The notes beneath the pieces were generated by a model. It saw only the letters and a list, made by a program, of their open reading frames with translations, was not told where the DNA came from and made no database searches. A stretch of 64,000 nucleotides of DNA from Brassica napus (taxonomy: Eukaryota; Streptophyta; Magnoliopsida; Brassicales; Brassicaceae): assembly GCF_020379485.1 (NCBI RefSeq), contig NW_026014847.1, positions 1 through 64,000 on the forward strand, written 5' to 3'. The translations under genes were made by a program, and so were the position numbers. This document shows, one piece after another, positions 10,822 to 21,813 of this stretch; position 1 is the stretch's first letter, and every line of letters starts with the position of its first letter.

Positions 10822-11912
10822 GCAATACTACAATGGAAGCTATTGTTGTAAACAAATTCTACCAGAGGTAGATGTTTCTCCCAGGAATCACCCCAGTCTA
10901 GAACACATGCTCGCAACATATCTTCCAATGTCTGGATCGTACGTTCAGACTGTCCATCCGTCTGTGGGTGATAGGCTGTACTCATGTTTACTCTTGTTCC
11001 TAAAGCTTTTTGGAAAGCCTTCCAGAAGTAAGATGTGAACCTTGAATCCCTATCTGATACTATGCTTGCCGGCACACCATGTAGTCGGACGATCTCATCA
11101 ATGTACTTACGTACAATCTGATCTACCCCATCCGACTTTTTGATAGCCAGGAAGTGTGCTGATTTGGTTAGGCGATCAACCACAACCCAAACCGCATCTT
11201 TCTTATTCCTCGTGGTAGGGAACCCAGTCACAAAGTCCATTGTGATGTGATCCCATTTCCATTCTGGAATAGGCAAGCTTTGTAATAACCCACTAGGCAC
11301 TTGATGTTCTGCTTTGATGAGTTGGCAAGTGGAACACTTGGCCACCCATTCCGCGACATCGGCCTTCATACGGATCCAATGATAGAACTTCTTAAGGTTC
11401 TGATACATCTTGGTCGCACCTGGATGAACCGAGAATCTGGATTTATGAGCCTCCCTCATAATCTCTTCCTTTAGACTCCTATCATTAGGAACACTGATCC
11501 GACCGTTTACTAGGATGGTACCATCCTTTGCAGTTTGGTACTCCGTCCTATCATTCTGAGCAACCTTGTTTAGGTTCTCGTCCTGACCTTGAGCCAACCG
11601 AATGCGGGTAAGCAGGTCGGCCTGATTGACTGCCTCTAATCCGAGTGGTTCAGACTCTTTGGTCGATGCGTTCAACCGTAGGGCACGAACCGTACCGTCC
11701 AGGTCGTCCGCTTCTCGTTCGGCTGATACGTCGGCCCTTCTCCGGCTCAAGGCATCTACGACCAGATTAGCCTTTCCCGGATGATAGGTGATATCCAAAT
11801 CGTAATCAGATACAAACTCCATCCACCTTCTCTGCCTTAAGTTTAACTCAGGCTGGGTGAATATATACTTAAAGACTCTTATGGTCCGTAAGTATCTGAA
11901 CCTTGGCACCAT
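10743..11912 (-). CDS. pol: E2 Pol middle part: end of RNase H and integrase catalytic core
   Basis: This 389-codon frame starts after the RNase H frameshift (residues about 14 on are collinear with E6 Pol). The connection region contains [16 protein letters not shown]. The integrase zinc-binding module has H and H near residues 156 and 163 and CSTC at 193-196. The DD35E core shows D226 (MDFVTGFP), D287 (VSDRD) and E323 (QSERT), with exactly 35 residues between the last two. All three catalytic residues are kept. The frame is lost at NNSFH by a one-base deletion near 10822, after which the tail is read from 10821. Integrase inserts the cDNA into the genome. Confidence 0.9.
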   Translation of the reverse strand: MVPRFRYLRTIRVFKYIFTQPELNLRQRRWMEFVSDYDLDITYHPGKANLVVDALSRRRADVSAEREADDLDGTVRALRLNASTKESEPLGLEAVNQADLLTRIRLAQGQDENLNKVAQNDRTEYQTAKDGTILVNGRISVPNDRSLKEEIMREAHKSRFSVHPGATKMYQNLKKFYHWIRMKADVAEWVAKCSTCQLIKAEHQVPSGLLQSLPIPEWKWDHITMDFVTGFPTTRNKKDAVWVVVDRLTKSAHFLAIKKSDGVDQIVRKYIDEIVRLHGVPASIVSDRDSRFTSYFWKAFQKALGTRVNMSTAYHPQTDGQSERTIQTLEDMLRACVLDWGDSWEKHLPLVEFVYNNSFHCSIACRHTKLCMGVHVGHPYAGPKLGNTA

Positions 11913-13629
11913 ACAAGTATGATCGCCAAATCTTTAACGCGAACACTACCGCAGCCATTTCAAGGTCATGGGTGGGGTAGTTTCTCTCATGTTTTCTCAA
12001 CTGCCTTGACGCATAGGCGATGACCTTCCCATGCTGGGTTAATACACAACCTAGTCCTGTTATGGACGCGTCCGTATAAACCACATAGGGTTGGTCAGCC
12101 TCTGGAAGAAACAGAATGGGTGCGCTAGTCAGCATGTCCTTAAGCGCGGAAAAACATTTCCCACACTCCGCAGACCATGTGAACTTAACGTCCTTCCCGG
12201 TCAACCGTGTCATAGGCTGAGCCAAGCTTGCGAATCCTTTCACAAACTTTCTATAATAACCTGCCAGCCCTAGGAAGCTTCTGACTTCCGTGGCACTGCG
12301 TGGTCGAGGCCAATCCTTGATTGCCCTGATCTTCTCTGAATCCACCGAGATGCCCTCACCGGACACAATGTGGCCGAGAAACCCAATGCTCTTCCGCCAA
12401 AAACTGCATTTACTGAGTTTTGCATAGAGCTTGTGTTCCCGTAATCGTTCCAGCACGGCTCTCAGGTGTTTCCGATTAGATTCCTCATCCTTGGAGTAAA
12501 TCAGGATATCATCAATGAAGATGATCACTGATTCGTCCAGGAAATCTCGGAACACGCTGTTCATCATTTTCATGAATGCAGCAGGCGCATTGGTCAGACC
12601 GAATGGCATAACCACAAACTCGTAGTGGTCGTACCTGGTCCGGAATGCTGTCTTTCTAATATCATTTGGCTCTATAGGGATCTGATGATACCCTGAGGCC
12701 AAATCAATCTTAGAAAACCACTTGGCTCCTTTGAGTTGATCTAACAACTCATCTATTCTGGGCAACGGGTACTTGTTCTTCACAGTAACCCTGTTCAACC
12801 CTCGATAGTCAATACACAGACGCATGCTACCATCGTTCTTTTTCACAAAGAGGACTGGTGCACCCCAAGGAGAGCTACTTGGACATATGAACCCCTTGTC
12901 CAGCAATTCTTCTAATTGCTTCTTTAGCTCGGCCATCTCGGCCGGAGCCATTCGGTACGGACTCTTGGACAGCGGAGCTGTCCCTGGTTCTAGTTCAATC
13001 GTAAATGGATCCGACCTATCAGGGGGGACACCCTGTAGTGAACGGAACACATCTGGGAACTCAGACACCAACGGGTCCTCAGTTAGATCTTTCTGATCAT
13101 CAGACCTGCCGTGCTCCATAGTGGTAATTGTGGTCAAATATGCTTCACAACCCCGTCTAAGCATCCGTTCTGCTCGGATTGCTGACACCACTACTCTATC
13201 CAGAGCCGGACTCATATTTAGACTTTGGTACTGGATCAGGTGAGGTCCAGTCTCCAACCGTACACATCCTCTGTGGCAGTCGAGAGTGGCCCGATACTTT
13301 CCCAACCAATCCATGCCTAGGATCACATCGTGATTCTGTAGGCGCAACAAAATCAGATCTACAGGCAGATTTTTCTCCTTGATCATTACCGGGATATTAG
13401 TCATGAGCCCTAATGAGTGCATGATTTGCCCACCGGCCGCCCTCGCTAGTCTCGAATTATCCCCAGAACAGAGGCAGAACAGACCCTTTCCGACCAGTTC
13501 CGGACTCACAAAACTATGTGTAGCCCCTGTGTCGAAAAGCACGTGGGTTTCAACACCACCAATCATGAGGGTCCCAGAGATCGAATCAAACGATCCAGAA
13601 GCGCCGTCGTCACGGGACAGCTCATACAC
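11869..13629 (-). CDS. pol: E2 Pol N-terminal part: protease, reverse transcriptase, RNase H (truncated)
   Basis: This 586-codon frame is in the same frame as gag, from which it is separated by a TGA at 13693-13695 plus 21 codons. The aspartic protease has DTG at residues 33-35 and the flap/GMDW region near 105. RT spans about 230-430, with D309 in [12 protein letters not shown] and FIDDIL at 371-376, where D373 and D374 are catalytic. RNase H has D520 (YTDAS), E557 (DLEM) and D582 (TDHKS). The frame stops just after TDHKS because one extra T near 11875 creates a TAA; the rest continues in the frame ending at 10743. Apart from that, the key catalytic residues are present, suggesting a fairly young copy. 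Confidence 0.93.
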   Translation of the reverse strand: MYELSRDDGASGSFDSISGTLMIGGVETHVLFDTGATHSFVSPELVGKGLFCLCSGDNSRLARAAGGQIMHSLGLMTNIPVMIKEKNLPVDLILLRLQNHDVILGMDWLGKYRATLDCHRGCVRLETGPHLIQYQSLNMSPALDRVVVSAIRAERMLRRGCEAYLTTITTMEHGRSDDQKDLTEDPLVSEFPDVFRSLQGVPPDRSDPFTIELEPGTAPLSKSPYRMAPAEMAELKKQLEELLDKGFICPSSSPWGAPVLFVKKNDGSMRLCIDYRGLNRVTVKNKYPLPRIDELLDQLKGAKWFSKIDLASGYHQIPIEPNDIRKTAFRTRYDHYEFVVMPFGLTNAPAAFMKMMNSVFRDFLDESVIIFIDDILIYSKDEESNRKHLRAVLERLREHKLYAKLSKCSFWRKSIGFLGHIVSGEGISVDSEKIRAIKDWPRPRSATEVRSFLGLAGYYRKFVKGFASLAQPMTRLTGKDVKFTWSAECGKCFSALKDMLTSAPILFLPEADQPYVVYTDASITGLGCVLTQHGKVIAYASRQLRKHERNYPTHDLEMAAVVFALKIWRSYLYGAKVQILTDHKSL

Positions 13630-13692
13630 CCTTGGTGTTGTTGTCGGCCTGCTCTGGGTCGACTTTCCCGTGTCTCCACGACCCTTCCCTTG

Positions 13693-14772
13693 TCATCCTT
13701 GCCACTTAGGACATTCACTTTGGAAGTGTCGGCTTTGGCCGCAATGAAAACAAGTCCGAGAGCGGCTGCCACTGGATTGGCCCTGAGTCCGGCTTGGTCG
13801 AGTGCAATCTCGGATGGAATGATCCAAGCTGCCACATCTCACACAAGCTCCCATCGCTTTCCAGCATTCACCTGGATGGTTCTTACCACACTTGGGACAT
13901 TCAGGTCGTCCACTAGAGGCCTTGCCTCCGTCAACCTGGTCCCACTTCCTCTTTCGGTCGTTAGTCTTACCCGTCAGGATAGACTGCGACTTTGTCTTAA
14001 GCTTGGCTTCCTCGGCCAAGTTAGACTCCAAAAGAGCTACACGTTCAACCAGCTCTCTGACGGTGCTGAATGTGCGGATCGAACAGTGAGTTCTCAGCTC
14101 CGGCCTTAAGCCTCGAATGAACCGACGAACCTGGACTGTCTCGTCCTCAAGTTCCCTTCCAACAAAACGTCGGAGCCGGTTGAACTCCTCTTCGTACTCA
14201 CGTACGGCCCTGCGGCCTTGGGTAAGGTTTAGGAATCTACCTTCCAGACGGTCCCAAGCTTCTGCAGGAAAGTATTTGCGGTTGAATTCATCTTCGAAAT
14301 CCGCAAAACTCTGGAGACTTCCATTGGTGCGCTTGTTCACAGCCAGCCACCAATTATGCACGTCCCCTTCCAGGAAGTGAACCGCAATGTCTCTCTTGTA
14401 ATCCTCGGGACAACGATTTGAGCTGAAGTTTCGGACTAGCCTACTCCTCCACTCGTCTGCCTCAATAGGATCGGTGCTTCCTAAGAAATGCTTCGTCCCT
14501 AGACGGGAGATGTGCTGAAGCAAACTCAGATAGTCCACCTTTTTCCCGGTCCTTTCTGGTGGATCAATCTCGATCACCTCGACCGTTTCCACAACTGGAC
14601 CATTGGTGTTGGGGGCGGTTGTAGCCACAGGCGTAGCTTGGCCAACTGAGGAGTTCACTAATGGTGTGAACAATTGGGCCATAGCCGCCACCTGAGTCCC
14701 CATTACCTTCATGGCCTCTAACAAGTCCTCTTTGGACAGTGTTGTGGTTACATTGGCCGTACCATCGGCCAC
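13693..14772 (-). CDS. gag: E2 Gag (capsid and nucleocapsid), main part
   Basis: This 359-codon frame encodes a plant gypsy Gag. A retrotransposon-Gag capsid domain lies at about residues 100-215 (CPEDYKRDIAVHFLEGDVHNWW, then YFPAEAWDRLEGRF and LTQGRRAVREYEEEFNRLRR). The basic stretch DRKRK near 272 may be nuclear-localising or RNA-binding. Three zinc-knuckle-like motifs follow: a variant at 292-303 and standard CCHC knuckles at 310-323 and 341-354. It ends at a TGA, after which the same frame continues into protease, so the stop may be a mutation or a readthrough/termination point between Gag and Pol. E6 Gag is collinear. Confidence 0.92.
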   Translation of the reverse strand: MADGTANVTTTLSKEDLLEAMKVMGTQVAAMAQLFTPLVNSSVGQATPVATTAPNTNGPVVETVEVIEIDPPERTGKKVDYLSLLQHISRLGTKHFLGSTDPIEADEWRSRLVRNFSSNRCPEDYKRDIAVHFLEGDVHNWWLAVNKRTNGSLQSFADFEDEFNRKYFPAEAWDRLEGRFLNLTQGRRAVREYEEEFNRLRRFVGRELEDETVQVRRFIRGLRPELRTHCSIRTFSTVRELVERVALLESNLAEEAKLKTKSQSILTGKTNDRKRKWDQVDGGKASSGRPECPKCGKNHPGECWKAMGACVRCGSLDHSIRDCTRPSRTQGQSSGSRSRTCFHCGQSRHFQSECPKWQG

Positions 14773-14781
14773 TTTCTCACG

Positions 14782-14979
14782 CTAGCCACCATCACGGTTA
14801 GCGTTCGAGGATTCCAGTTCCTCATCACTCTCCTGATGTTCCTGACCATCCTGTTGCGTCCCAGTAAGATTAGCCTGATCAGTTGGCAACACATTTTCAG
14901 CGTTAGCCGCGGCCGGATCGGTTTGCAAACCGGACAGATTAGTTCCATCCACGGCCACTTGGCTAGACTGACCAGCCAT
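14782..14979 (-). CDS. gag: E2 Gag N-terminal part, separated by a TAG
   Basis: This 65-codon frame starts MAGQSSQVAVDG and lies in the same frame as the main Gag, ending in a TAG three codons before the next Met at 14772. It is rich in Q, N, D and S, like the poorly conserved N-terminus of plant Gag (E6 has a similar low-complexity N-terminus). The frame is open for 13 codons upstream of the ATG, encoding a basic SKS/RRSKR stretch like the YKSRKGK start of E6 Gag. It then meets a TAG that forms part of a possible splice acceptor (CCTTAG). Confidence 0.7.
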   Translation of the reverse strand: MAGQSSQVAVDGTNLSGLQTDPAAANAENVLPTDQANLTGTQQDGQEHQESDEELESSNANRDGG

Positions 14980-15173
14980 TCTCTTACTTCTTCGGGACTT
15001 TCCCGATTTGCTTTTTCCAGCCTAAGGATTCAGACAATGTTAGTACAAAACACACTAACATAAACAGAACAAAACAATCCCTAGACTAAGCAATCAAACC
15101 TCACTGTGAGACCTAATCAGCTGGCTGCGTGTGTGTGTGGACTACATAACCCAACTATCCTAGAATCAACCTG

Positions 15174-15185
15174 GCTCTGATACCA
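15174..15185 (-). other. E2 primer-binding site (initiator Met tRNA)
   Basis: The minus strand reads TGGTATCAGAGC three bases after the 5' LTR end, a perfect 12-base match to the complement of plant initiator-Met tRNA. Confidence 0.9.
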
Positions 15186-15489
15186 ACTTGTAAGATCCGT
15201 TCCTGGTCTCTTGACCCAACTGGATACGAATGCTTACTTATAAATTTCTTTGCTTGTTTGATCCATTTTAAGTCTTTTATTTGCTAAGTCATATTCGAAT
15301 ATGAGGTTCATAAACAAAGGAACAGATTACACAGCAGAATAACAATGTATAAACTTTGTATTACTTATAAACATGAGATTCAATACACAACTTCTTAACA
15401 GTCTCATAGACAATCACTAGTTCATCCCTAGTATCATCTAACCACACGTTACACAGCCTCTCACTGACCGAGCCTTCACGGCTCCTTGG

Positions 15490-15567
15490 CTAGACCAGAA
15501 CCATCCTTAGTTCCTTGTGAACCACGTCTGGGTTCTCCATGCTCTTCTCCTTGTCTTGATCTCCCAT
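15490..15567 (-). CDS. Small ORF inside E2 5' LTR, possible LTR-borne Gag N-terminus
   Basis: This 25-codon frame begins MGDQDKEKSMENPDVVHK and ends in TAG. It is identical at its start to the frame in the other LTR and similar to the frame in the E5 LTRs. It lies in the transcribed leader between TATA and primer site. No consensus GTAAGT-type donor follows, so the splicing idea is less well supported here than in E6. Confidence 0.35.
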   Translation of the reverse strand: MGDQDKEKSMENPDVVHKELRMVLV

Positions 15568-15735
15568 TCTTGACCGGATTTAGTTCTCAAACGATCAGAG
15601 TCGCCGGAACACAACACCACCACAATCGGCCTTTCTCTTGGCCGGAACTCTCTCTTTCTCTCTTTCTTTCTCTCTACGGTTTCTCTGAGTATTTTACTCT
15701 GGAATTCGATAATGAAATCGACCAGAGAGACCCCA

Positions 15736-15743
15736 TATTTATA
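15736..15743 (-). promoter_or_regulatory. E2 5' LTR TATA box
   Basis: TATAAATA on the minus strand. This copy would drive the genomic RNA of E2. Confidence 0.75.
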
Positions 15744-16342
15744 GAAAACGAGGGGGTAAGTCTTGCCCCACGAACAGGCATGACTTGCTAGCAAATGGGC
15801 ACCATCGGCCAAGGGTTGTCCCCTTTCGGCCACTTGCATCCCTTCGCCCTTTCTGATTGGGTTTGGGGTCGGCCACAAGCCCATCCCACGCCCCAAGCCT
15901 CTTGGACTTAGCCCAGGGCCTTGTCCTAAGACCCAACAGCCCATGGCCTCATGGCCGGACCTCACAGCCCGCCACTGACCCGGACCCGGACCATCGGCCT
16001 AAAGCCCGGACAGTCCATCTAGCTGAGATGAGCTGACTCTCAGCTGCCTCAGCTGAGTGAGCTAGTAGTCCAGCTAGTGGATCTGACCTAGTAGGGACTG
16101 AGCTGGAGTGAACTGAACCTAGCTTCCTTGAGCTGGCCGAGCTACTCGTCCACTTCGTCCAGCTACCGTCTTACTCGTCCCAGCTGTCTCTTAGCTTGTA
16201 TAAGGTTAAGTCTAAGTTTCCTTATGTCCTTAACCTTCTTTCTCGACCATGGAACGCTTGCCTTGATGTCCTAGGACTGGCTTGCACGTTTCCTCGAACC
16301 ATGGCCGTCCCAACAATCCTACTCAGGATTGGGGGCGTGACA

Positions 16343-16347
16343 TAACT
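16343..16347. other. E2 target-site duplication, right copy (TAACT)
   Basis: Pairs with TATCT at 8989-8993, with one mismatch. Confidence 0.8.
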
Positions 16348-17191
16348 GACTGAACCACGGCTTTGGAGTCCTTCTCCAGACCTTTCTCTATGCCTTGGGT
16401 ATTCATAACCACACGGCCTCCTCTCTCTTAAACCGTTCTCCTTGCCGGAGATACAAAACCACCACGACCGGCCCTTTTCTGGCCGATCTCTTGGCCGAGA
16501 CTCTCTCTCTCTCTCTCTCTCTACGTTTTTCTCTGAGTATTTTACTCTGGAATTGGATAATGAAACCAACAGGAGAGGCCCCATATTTATAGAAAACGAG
16601 GGGGTAAGTCTTACCCCACGAGCAGGCACGACTTGCTATCGAATGGGCACCATCGGCCAGGGGTTGTGCCCCCTTGGCCACTTGCACCCCATCGCCCTTT
16701 CTGATTGGGTTTGGGGTCGGTCATAAGCCCAACCCACGCCCCAAGCCTCCTGGACTTAGCCCACGGCCTTGTCCAAAGACCCAACAGCCCATGGCCTCAT
16801 GGCCGGACCTCACAGCCCGCCACTGACCCGGACCCGGACCATCGGCCTAAAACCCGAACAGTCCGTCTAGCTGAGATGAGCTGACTCTCAGCTGCCTCAG
16901 CTGAGTGAGCTACTAGTCCAGCTAATGGAGCTGATTTAGTAGGGACTGAGCTGGAGTGAACTAAACCTAGCTTCGTTGAGCTGGCCGAGCTACTCGTCTA
17001 CTTCGTCCAGTTACCGTCTTACTCGTCCTAGCTTTCTCTTAGCTTATATAAGGTTAAGTCTAAGTTTCCTTATGTTATTAACCTTCTTTCTCGACCTTGG
17101 AACGCTTGCCTTGATGTCCTAAGACTGGCTGGTACGTTTCCTCGAACCATGGCCGTCCCGACAAATCTTTTCCAGGATTGGGGGCGTGACA
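16343..17191 (-). repeat. Truncated E1-family LTR, right fragment
   Basis: Continuation of the LTR fragment at 8778-8993; it aligns with about 2422-3271 of E1 and ends with the same terminal TGTCACGCCCCC (minus strand) at 17191. A TATA motif is kept at 16584-16591. The satellite after 17191 matches the satellite after 3271, so the LTR/satellite junction itself is duplicated. Confidence 0.9.
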
Positions 17192-20100
17192 GATTGGGTG
17201 ATTTTGGCCCAAGTGGGCTGCATTTCAGTACACACAGGACGTCCGTGGGTGTCCGCCAGCACACACAGGACGTCCGGGGCTGTCTGTGGCTGTCTGTCAG
17301 CACACACAGGACGTCCGTGACTGTCCTTGTGTGTCCGTGTGTGTCCATCCGCACACAAAGGACGTCCGTGGGTGTCTGTCAGCACACACAGGACGTCCGT
17401 GTGTGTCCGTCAGAACACACATGACGTCCGTGGCTGTCCATGTGTGTCCGTGTGTGTTCGTCAGCACACACAGGACATCCGTGGCTGTTCATCAGTATAC
17501 ATATCAACACGTTGGTCCTTGGACTTAGCACGCTGGCCTTTCTCGTGGACTGTTTGGGTGATTTTGGCCAACGTGGGCTGTCTGTTCAGTACACAAAGGA
17601 CGTCCGTGGGTGTCCGCCAGCACACACAGGACGTCTGTGGCTGTCCATGGCTGTCTGTCAGCACACACAGGACGTCCGTGGCTGTTCGTGTGTGTCCGTG
17701 TGTGTCCGTGTCTGTCCATCAGAACACTCAGGACGTCCGTGGCTGTCCATCAGTACACATATCAGCACGTTGGTCCTTGGAGTCAGCACGTTGACCCTTC
17801 CCGTGGACTGTTCGGGTGATTATGGCCCACGTGGGCTGTCTGTTCAGTACACACAGGACGTCTGTGGGTGTCCGCCAGCACATACAGGACGTCCGGGGCT
17901 GTCTGTGTGTGTCCCTCAGCACACACAGGACGTCTGTGACTGTCTGTGTGTGTCCGTCAGCACACACAGGACGTCCGTGGGTGTCCGTCAGCACACATAG
18001 GACGTCCGTGTGTGTCCGTCAGCACACACAGGACGTCTGTGGCTGTCCATGTGTGTCCCTGTGTGTCCGTCAGCACACACAAGACGTCCGTGGCTGTCCA
18101 TGTATTTCCATGTGTGTCCGTCAGAACACACAGGACGTCTGTGGCTGTCCATCAGTATACATATCAGCACGTTGGTCCTTGGACTCAGCACGCTGGCCCT
18201 TCTCGTGGATGTTTGGGTGATTTTGGCCCACGTGGGCTGTTTGTTCAGTACATAGAGGACGTCCATGGGTATCCGCCTGCACACACAGGACGTCTGTGTG
18301 TGTCCGTCAGCACACAAAGGACGTCCGGGGCTCTCCATGTGTCTCCGTCAGCACACACAGGACGTCCATGACTGTCTATCAGTACACATATCAGCATGTT
18401 GGTGCTTGGACTCAGAACGTTGACCCTTCCCTTGGACTGTTCGGGTGATTTTGGCCCACGTGGGCTGTCTGGTCAATACACACAGGACGTCCGTGGGTGT
18501 CCACCAGCACACACAGGATGTCCGTGGCTGTCCGTGTGTGTTCGTCTGTGTCTGTCAGCACACACATGACGTCTGTGGCTATCCATCAGTACACATATCA
18601 GCACGTTGGTCCCTGGACTTAGCACGCTGGCCCTTCCCGTGGACTGTTTGGGTGATTTTGGCCCACGTGGGCTGTCTGTTCAGTACACACAGGACATCCG
18701 CGGGTGTCCGTTAGCACACACATGACGTCTGTGGCTGTCTGTGGCTGCCCGTCAGCACACACATGATGTATGTGGCTGTCCGTGTGTGTCCGTGTGTGTC
18801 TGTGGGTGTCCGCCAGCATACACACGATGTTCGTGGCTATCCGTGGCTGTCTGTCAGCACACACAGGACGTCCGTGTGTGTCCGTCAGCAAACACATGAC
18901 GTCTGTGGCTGTCCGTCAGCACACAAAGGACGTCTGTGACTGTCTGTGTGTGTCCGTCAGCACATACATGACGTATGTGGGTGTCCGTCAGCACACACAG
19001 GACGTCCGTATGTGTCCCGTCAACACACACAGGACGTCCGTGGCTGTCCATGTGTGTCTGTGTTTGTCCGTCAGCAGACACAGGACGTCCGTGGCTGTCC
19101 ATCAGTACACATATCAGCACGTTGGTCCTTGGACTCAGCACCCTGGCCCTTCTCGTGGACTGTTTGGGTGATTTTGGCCCACGTGGGCTGTCTGTTCAAA
19201 ACACAGAGGATGTCCGTGGGTGTTCGCCAGCACACATAGGACGTCCGTGGATGTCTGTGGCTGTCCTACAGCACACACTGGACGTCCGTGGCTGTCTGTG
19301 CGTGTCCGTGTCTGTCCATCAGCACACACAGGACGTCTGTGGCTGTCCATCACACATATCAGCACGTTGGTCCTTGGACTCAGCATGCTGACCCTTCCCG
19401 TGGACTGTTCGGCTGATTTTGGCCAACGTGGGCTGTCTGTTCAGTACACACAGGACGTCCGTGGGGGTCCGTCAGCACACACAGGACATTCGTGTGTGTC
19501 CGTCAGCTCACAGAGGACGTCCAGGGCTGTCCGTGTGTGTCCGTCAGCACACACATGACGTCCGTGACTGTCCATCAGTACACATATCAGCATGTTGGTC
19601 CTTGGACTCAGCACGTTGACCCTTCCCGTGGACTGTTCGGGTGATTTTGGCCCACGTGGGCTGTCTGGTCAGTACACACAAGACGTCTGTGGGTGTCCGC
19701 CAGCACACACAGGACGTCCGTGGCTGTCCGTGTGCGTTCGTCTGTGTGGGTCAGCACACACAGAACGTCCGTTGCTATCCATCAGTACACATACCAGGAC
19801 GTTGGTCCTTGGACTCAGCACGCTGTCCCTTCCTGTGGACTGTTTGGGTGATTTTGGCCCACGTGGGCTGTTTGTTCAGTACACAGAACGTCTGTGGATG
19901 TCCGCCAGCACACACATGACGTCTGTGGCTTTCCGTGGCTGTTCGTCAGCACACACAGGACGTCTGTGGCTGTGTATGTGTGTCCGTGTGTGTCTGCCAG
20001 CATACACAGGATGTTCGTGGTTGTCCGTGGCTGTCTGTCAGCACACACAGGACGTCCCTGTGTGTCCGTCAGCACACACAGGACGTCCGTGTGTGTCTGT

Positions 20101-21813
20101 CAGGACACACAGGACGTCCGTGGCTGTCCAACAGTACACATATCAGCACACTGGTCCTTGGACTCAGCATGCTGGCCCTTCCCGTGGACGGTTCGGGTGA
20201 TTTTGGCTCACGTCGGCTGTCTGTTCAGTACACATAGGACGTCCGTGGGTGTCCATCAGCACACACAGGACGTCCGTGGGTGTTCCTCTGTACACACAGG
20301 ACATCCCTGGCTGTCCGTGTGTGACCGTGTGTGTCCGTCAGCACACACATGACGTTTGTGGCTGTCCATCAGTACACATATCAGCACGTTGGTCATTGGA
20401 CTCAGCATGTTAACCCTTCCCATGGACTGTTCGGGTGATTTTGGCCCATTTGGGCTATCTGTTCAGTACACACAGGACGTCCGTGGGTGTCCGTCAGCAG
20501 TCAGCACACACAGGACGTCTGTGTGTGTCCGTCAGCACACAAAGGACGTCCGGGGTTGTCCGTGTGTGTCCGTCAGCACACATAGGACGTCCGTGGTTGT
20601 CCATCGGTACACATATAAGCACGTTTGTCCTTGGACTCAGCACGCTGACCCTTCCCGTGGACTGTTCAGGTGATTTTGGCCCACATGGGATGTCTGGTCA
20701 GTACACACAGGATGTCCGTGGGTGTCCTCCAGCACACACAGGACGTCTGTGGCTGTCTGTGTGTGTCCGTCTGTGACCGTCAGCACACACAGGACGTCCG
20801 TGTCTGTCCATCAGTTCACATTTCAGCACGTTGGTTCTTGGACTCAGCACCCTGGCCCTTCTCGTGGACTGTTTGGGTGATTTTGGCCCACGTGGGCTGT
20901 CTGTTCAGTACACAGAGGATGTCCGTGGGTGTTCGCCAGCACACATAGGACGTCCGTGGATGTCCGTGGCTGTCCTACAGCATACACTGGACGTCCGTGG
21001 CTGTCCGTGCGTGTCCGTGTCTGTCCGTCAGCACACACAGGACGTCTGTGGCTGTCCATCAGTACACATATCAGTATGTTGGTCCTTGGACTCAGCACGT
21101 TGACCCTTCCCGTGGAGTGTTTGGGTGATTTTGGCCCACGTGGGCTGTCTGGTCAGTACACACAGGACGTCTGTGGGTGTCCGCCAGCACACACAGGACG
21201 TCCGTGGCTGTCCGTGTGCGTTCGTCTGTGTGCGTCAGCACACACAGGACGTCCGTTGCTATCCATCAGTACACATATCAGGACGTTGGTACTTGGACTC
21301 AGCACGCTGGCCCTTCCTGTGGACTGTTTGGGTGATTTTGGCCCACGTGGGCTGTTTGTTCAGTACACAGGACGTCTGTGGGTGTCCGCCAGCACACACA
21401 TGACGTCTGTGGCTATCCATGGCTGTCCGTCAGCACACACAGGACGTCTGTGGCTGTGTGTGTGTCCGTGTGTGTCTGCCAGCATACACAGGATGTTCGT
21501 GGCTGTCCGTGGCTGTCTGTCAGCACACACAGGACGTCCCTGTGTGTCCATCAGCACACATAGGACGTCCGTGTGTGTCTGTCAGCACACACAGGACGTC
21601 CGTGGCTGTCCATCAGTACACATATCAGCTCACTGGTCCTTGGACTCAGCATGCTGGCCCTTCCCGTGGACGGTTCGGGTGATTTTGGCCCACGTGGGCT
21701 GTCTGTTCAGTACACATAGGACGTCCGTGGGTGTCCATCAGCACACACAGGACGTCCGTGGGTGTTCCTCTGTACACACAGGACATCCCTGGCTGTCCGT
21801 GTGTGACCGTGTG
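17192..21813. repeat. Satellite block B
   Basis: Same core plus 31-bp subunit structure as block A. From 17192 to about 20240 it is collinear with 3272 to about 6500, including rare variants such as TATACATATCAACACG beside GGACTTAGCACGCTGG (3535 region versus 17495 region). From about 20350 it resembles the repeated units of block C. It ends at the E3 insertion; the array resumes at 26739. No gene seen. Confidence 0.95.
21809..21813. other. E3 target-site duplication, left copy (GTGTG)
   Basis: GTGTG directly before the E3 terminus; the same five bases follow the other terminus at 26739-26743. Because the satellite is itself GT-rich, a chance match is more likely here than for the other elements. 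Confidence 0.7.

Larger units (their letters stand above)
8994..16342 (-). mobile_element. E2: near-complete Ty3/gypsy chromovirus-type LTR retrotransposon (7.35 kb)
   Basis: Minus-strand order is 5' LTR (15189-16342), Met-tRNA primer site, gag (14979 to 13693), pol (13629 to 10114), polypurine tract and 3' LTR (8994-10137). It is nested inside a truncated E1-family LTR with a 5-bp TSD. Gag and Pol share one frame, broken by a TAG near 14782 and a TGA at 13693-13695. Pol is then broken by a one-base insertion in RNase H near 11875 and a one-base deletion near 10822 after the integrase core. Domain order PR-RT-RH-INT plus a chromodomain-like tail places it with the chromoviruses. Tekay/Del affinity is my inference from the tail. 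The 194 bp between primer site and first gag ATG (14980-15173) show no other gene. Confidence 0.93.
15189..16342 (-). repeat. E2 5' LTR (1154 bp)
   Basis: TG...CA termini; it pairs with 8994-10137. TATA box at 15736-15743, a CT/GA-rich leader, then an ATG at 15567 starting a 25-codon frame. Lies next to the primer site, which fixes the element orientation as minus. Confidence 0.93.

Noticed and set aside
12824..14109. Plus-strand frames overlapping E2 gag-pol (up to 197 codons)
   Set aside because: Antisense shadows of the strong minus-strand gag-pol frame.
8778..17191. The LTR fragment around E2 as an independent solo LTR
   Set aside because: It is truncated mid-LTR, and its right flank is paralogous satellite identical in order to that beside E1, so duplication of an existing junction explains it better than a new insertion.
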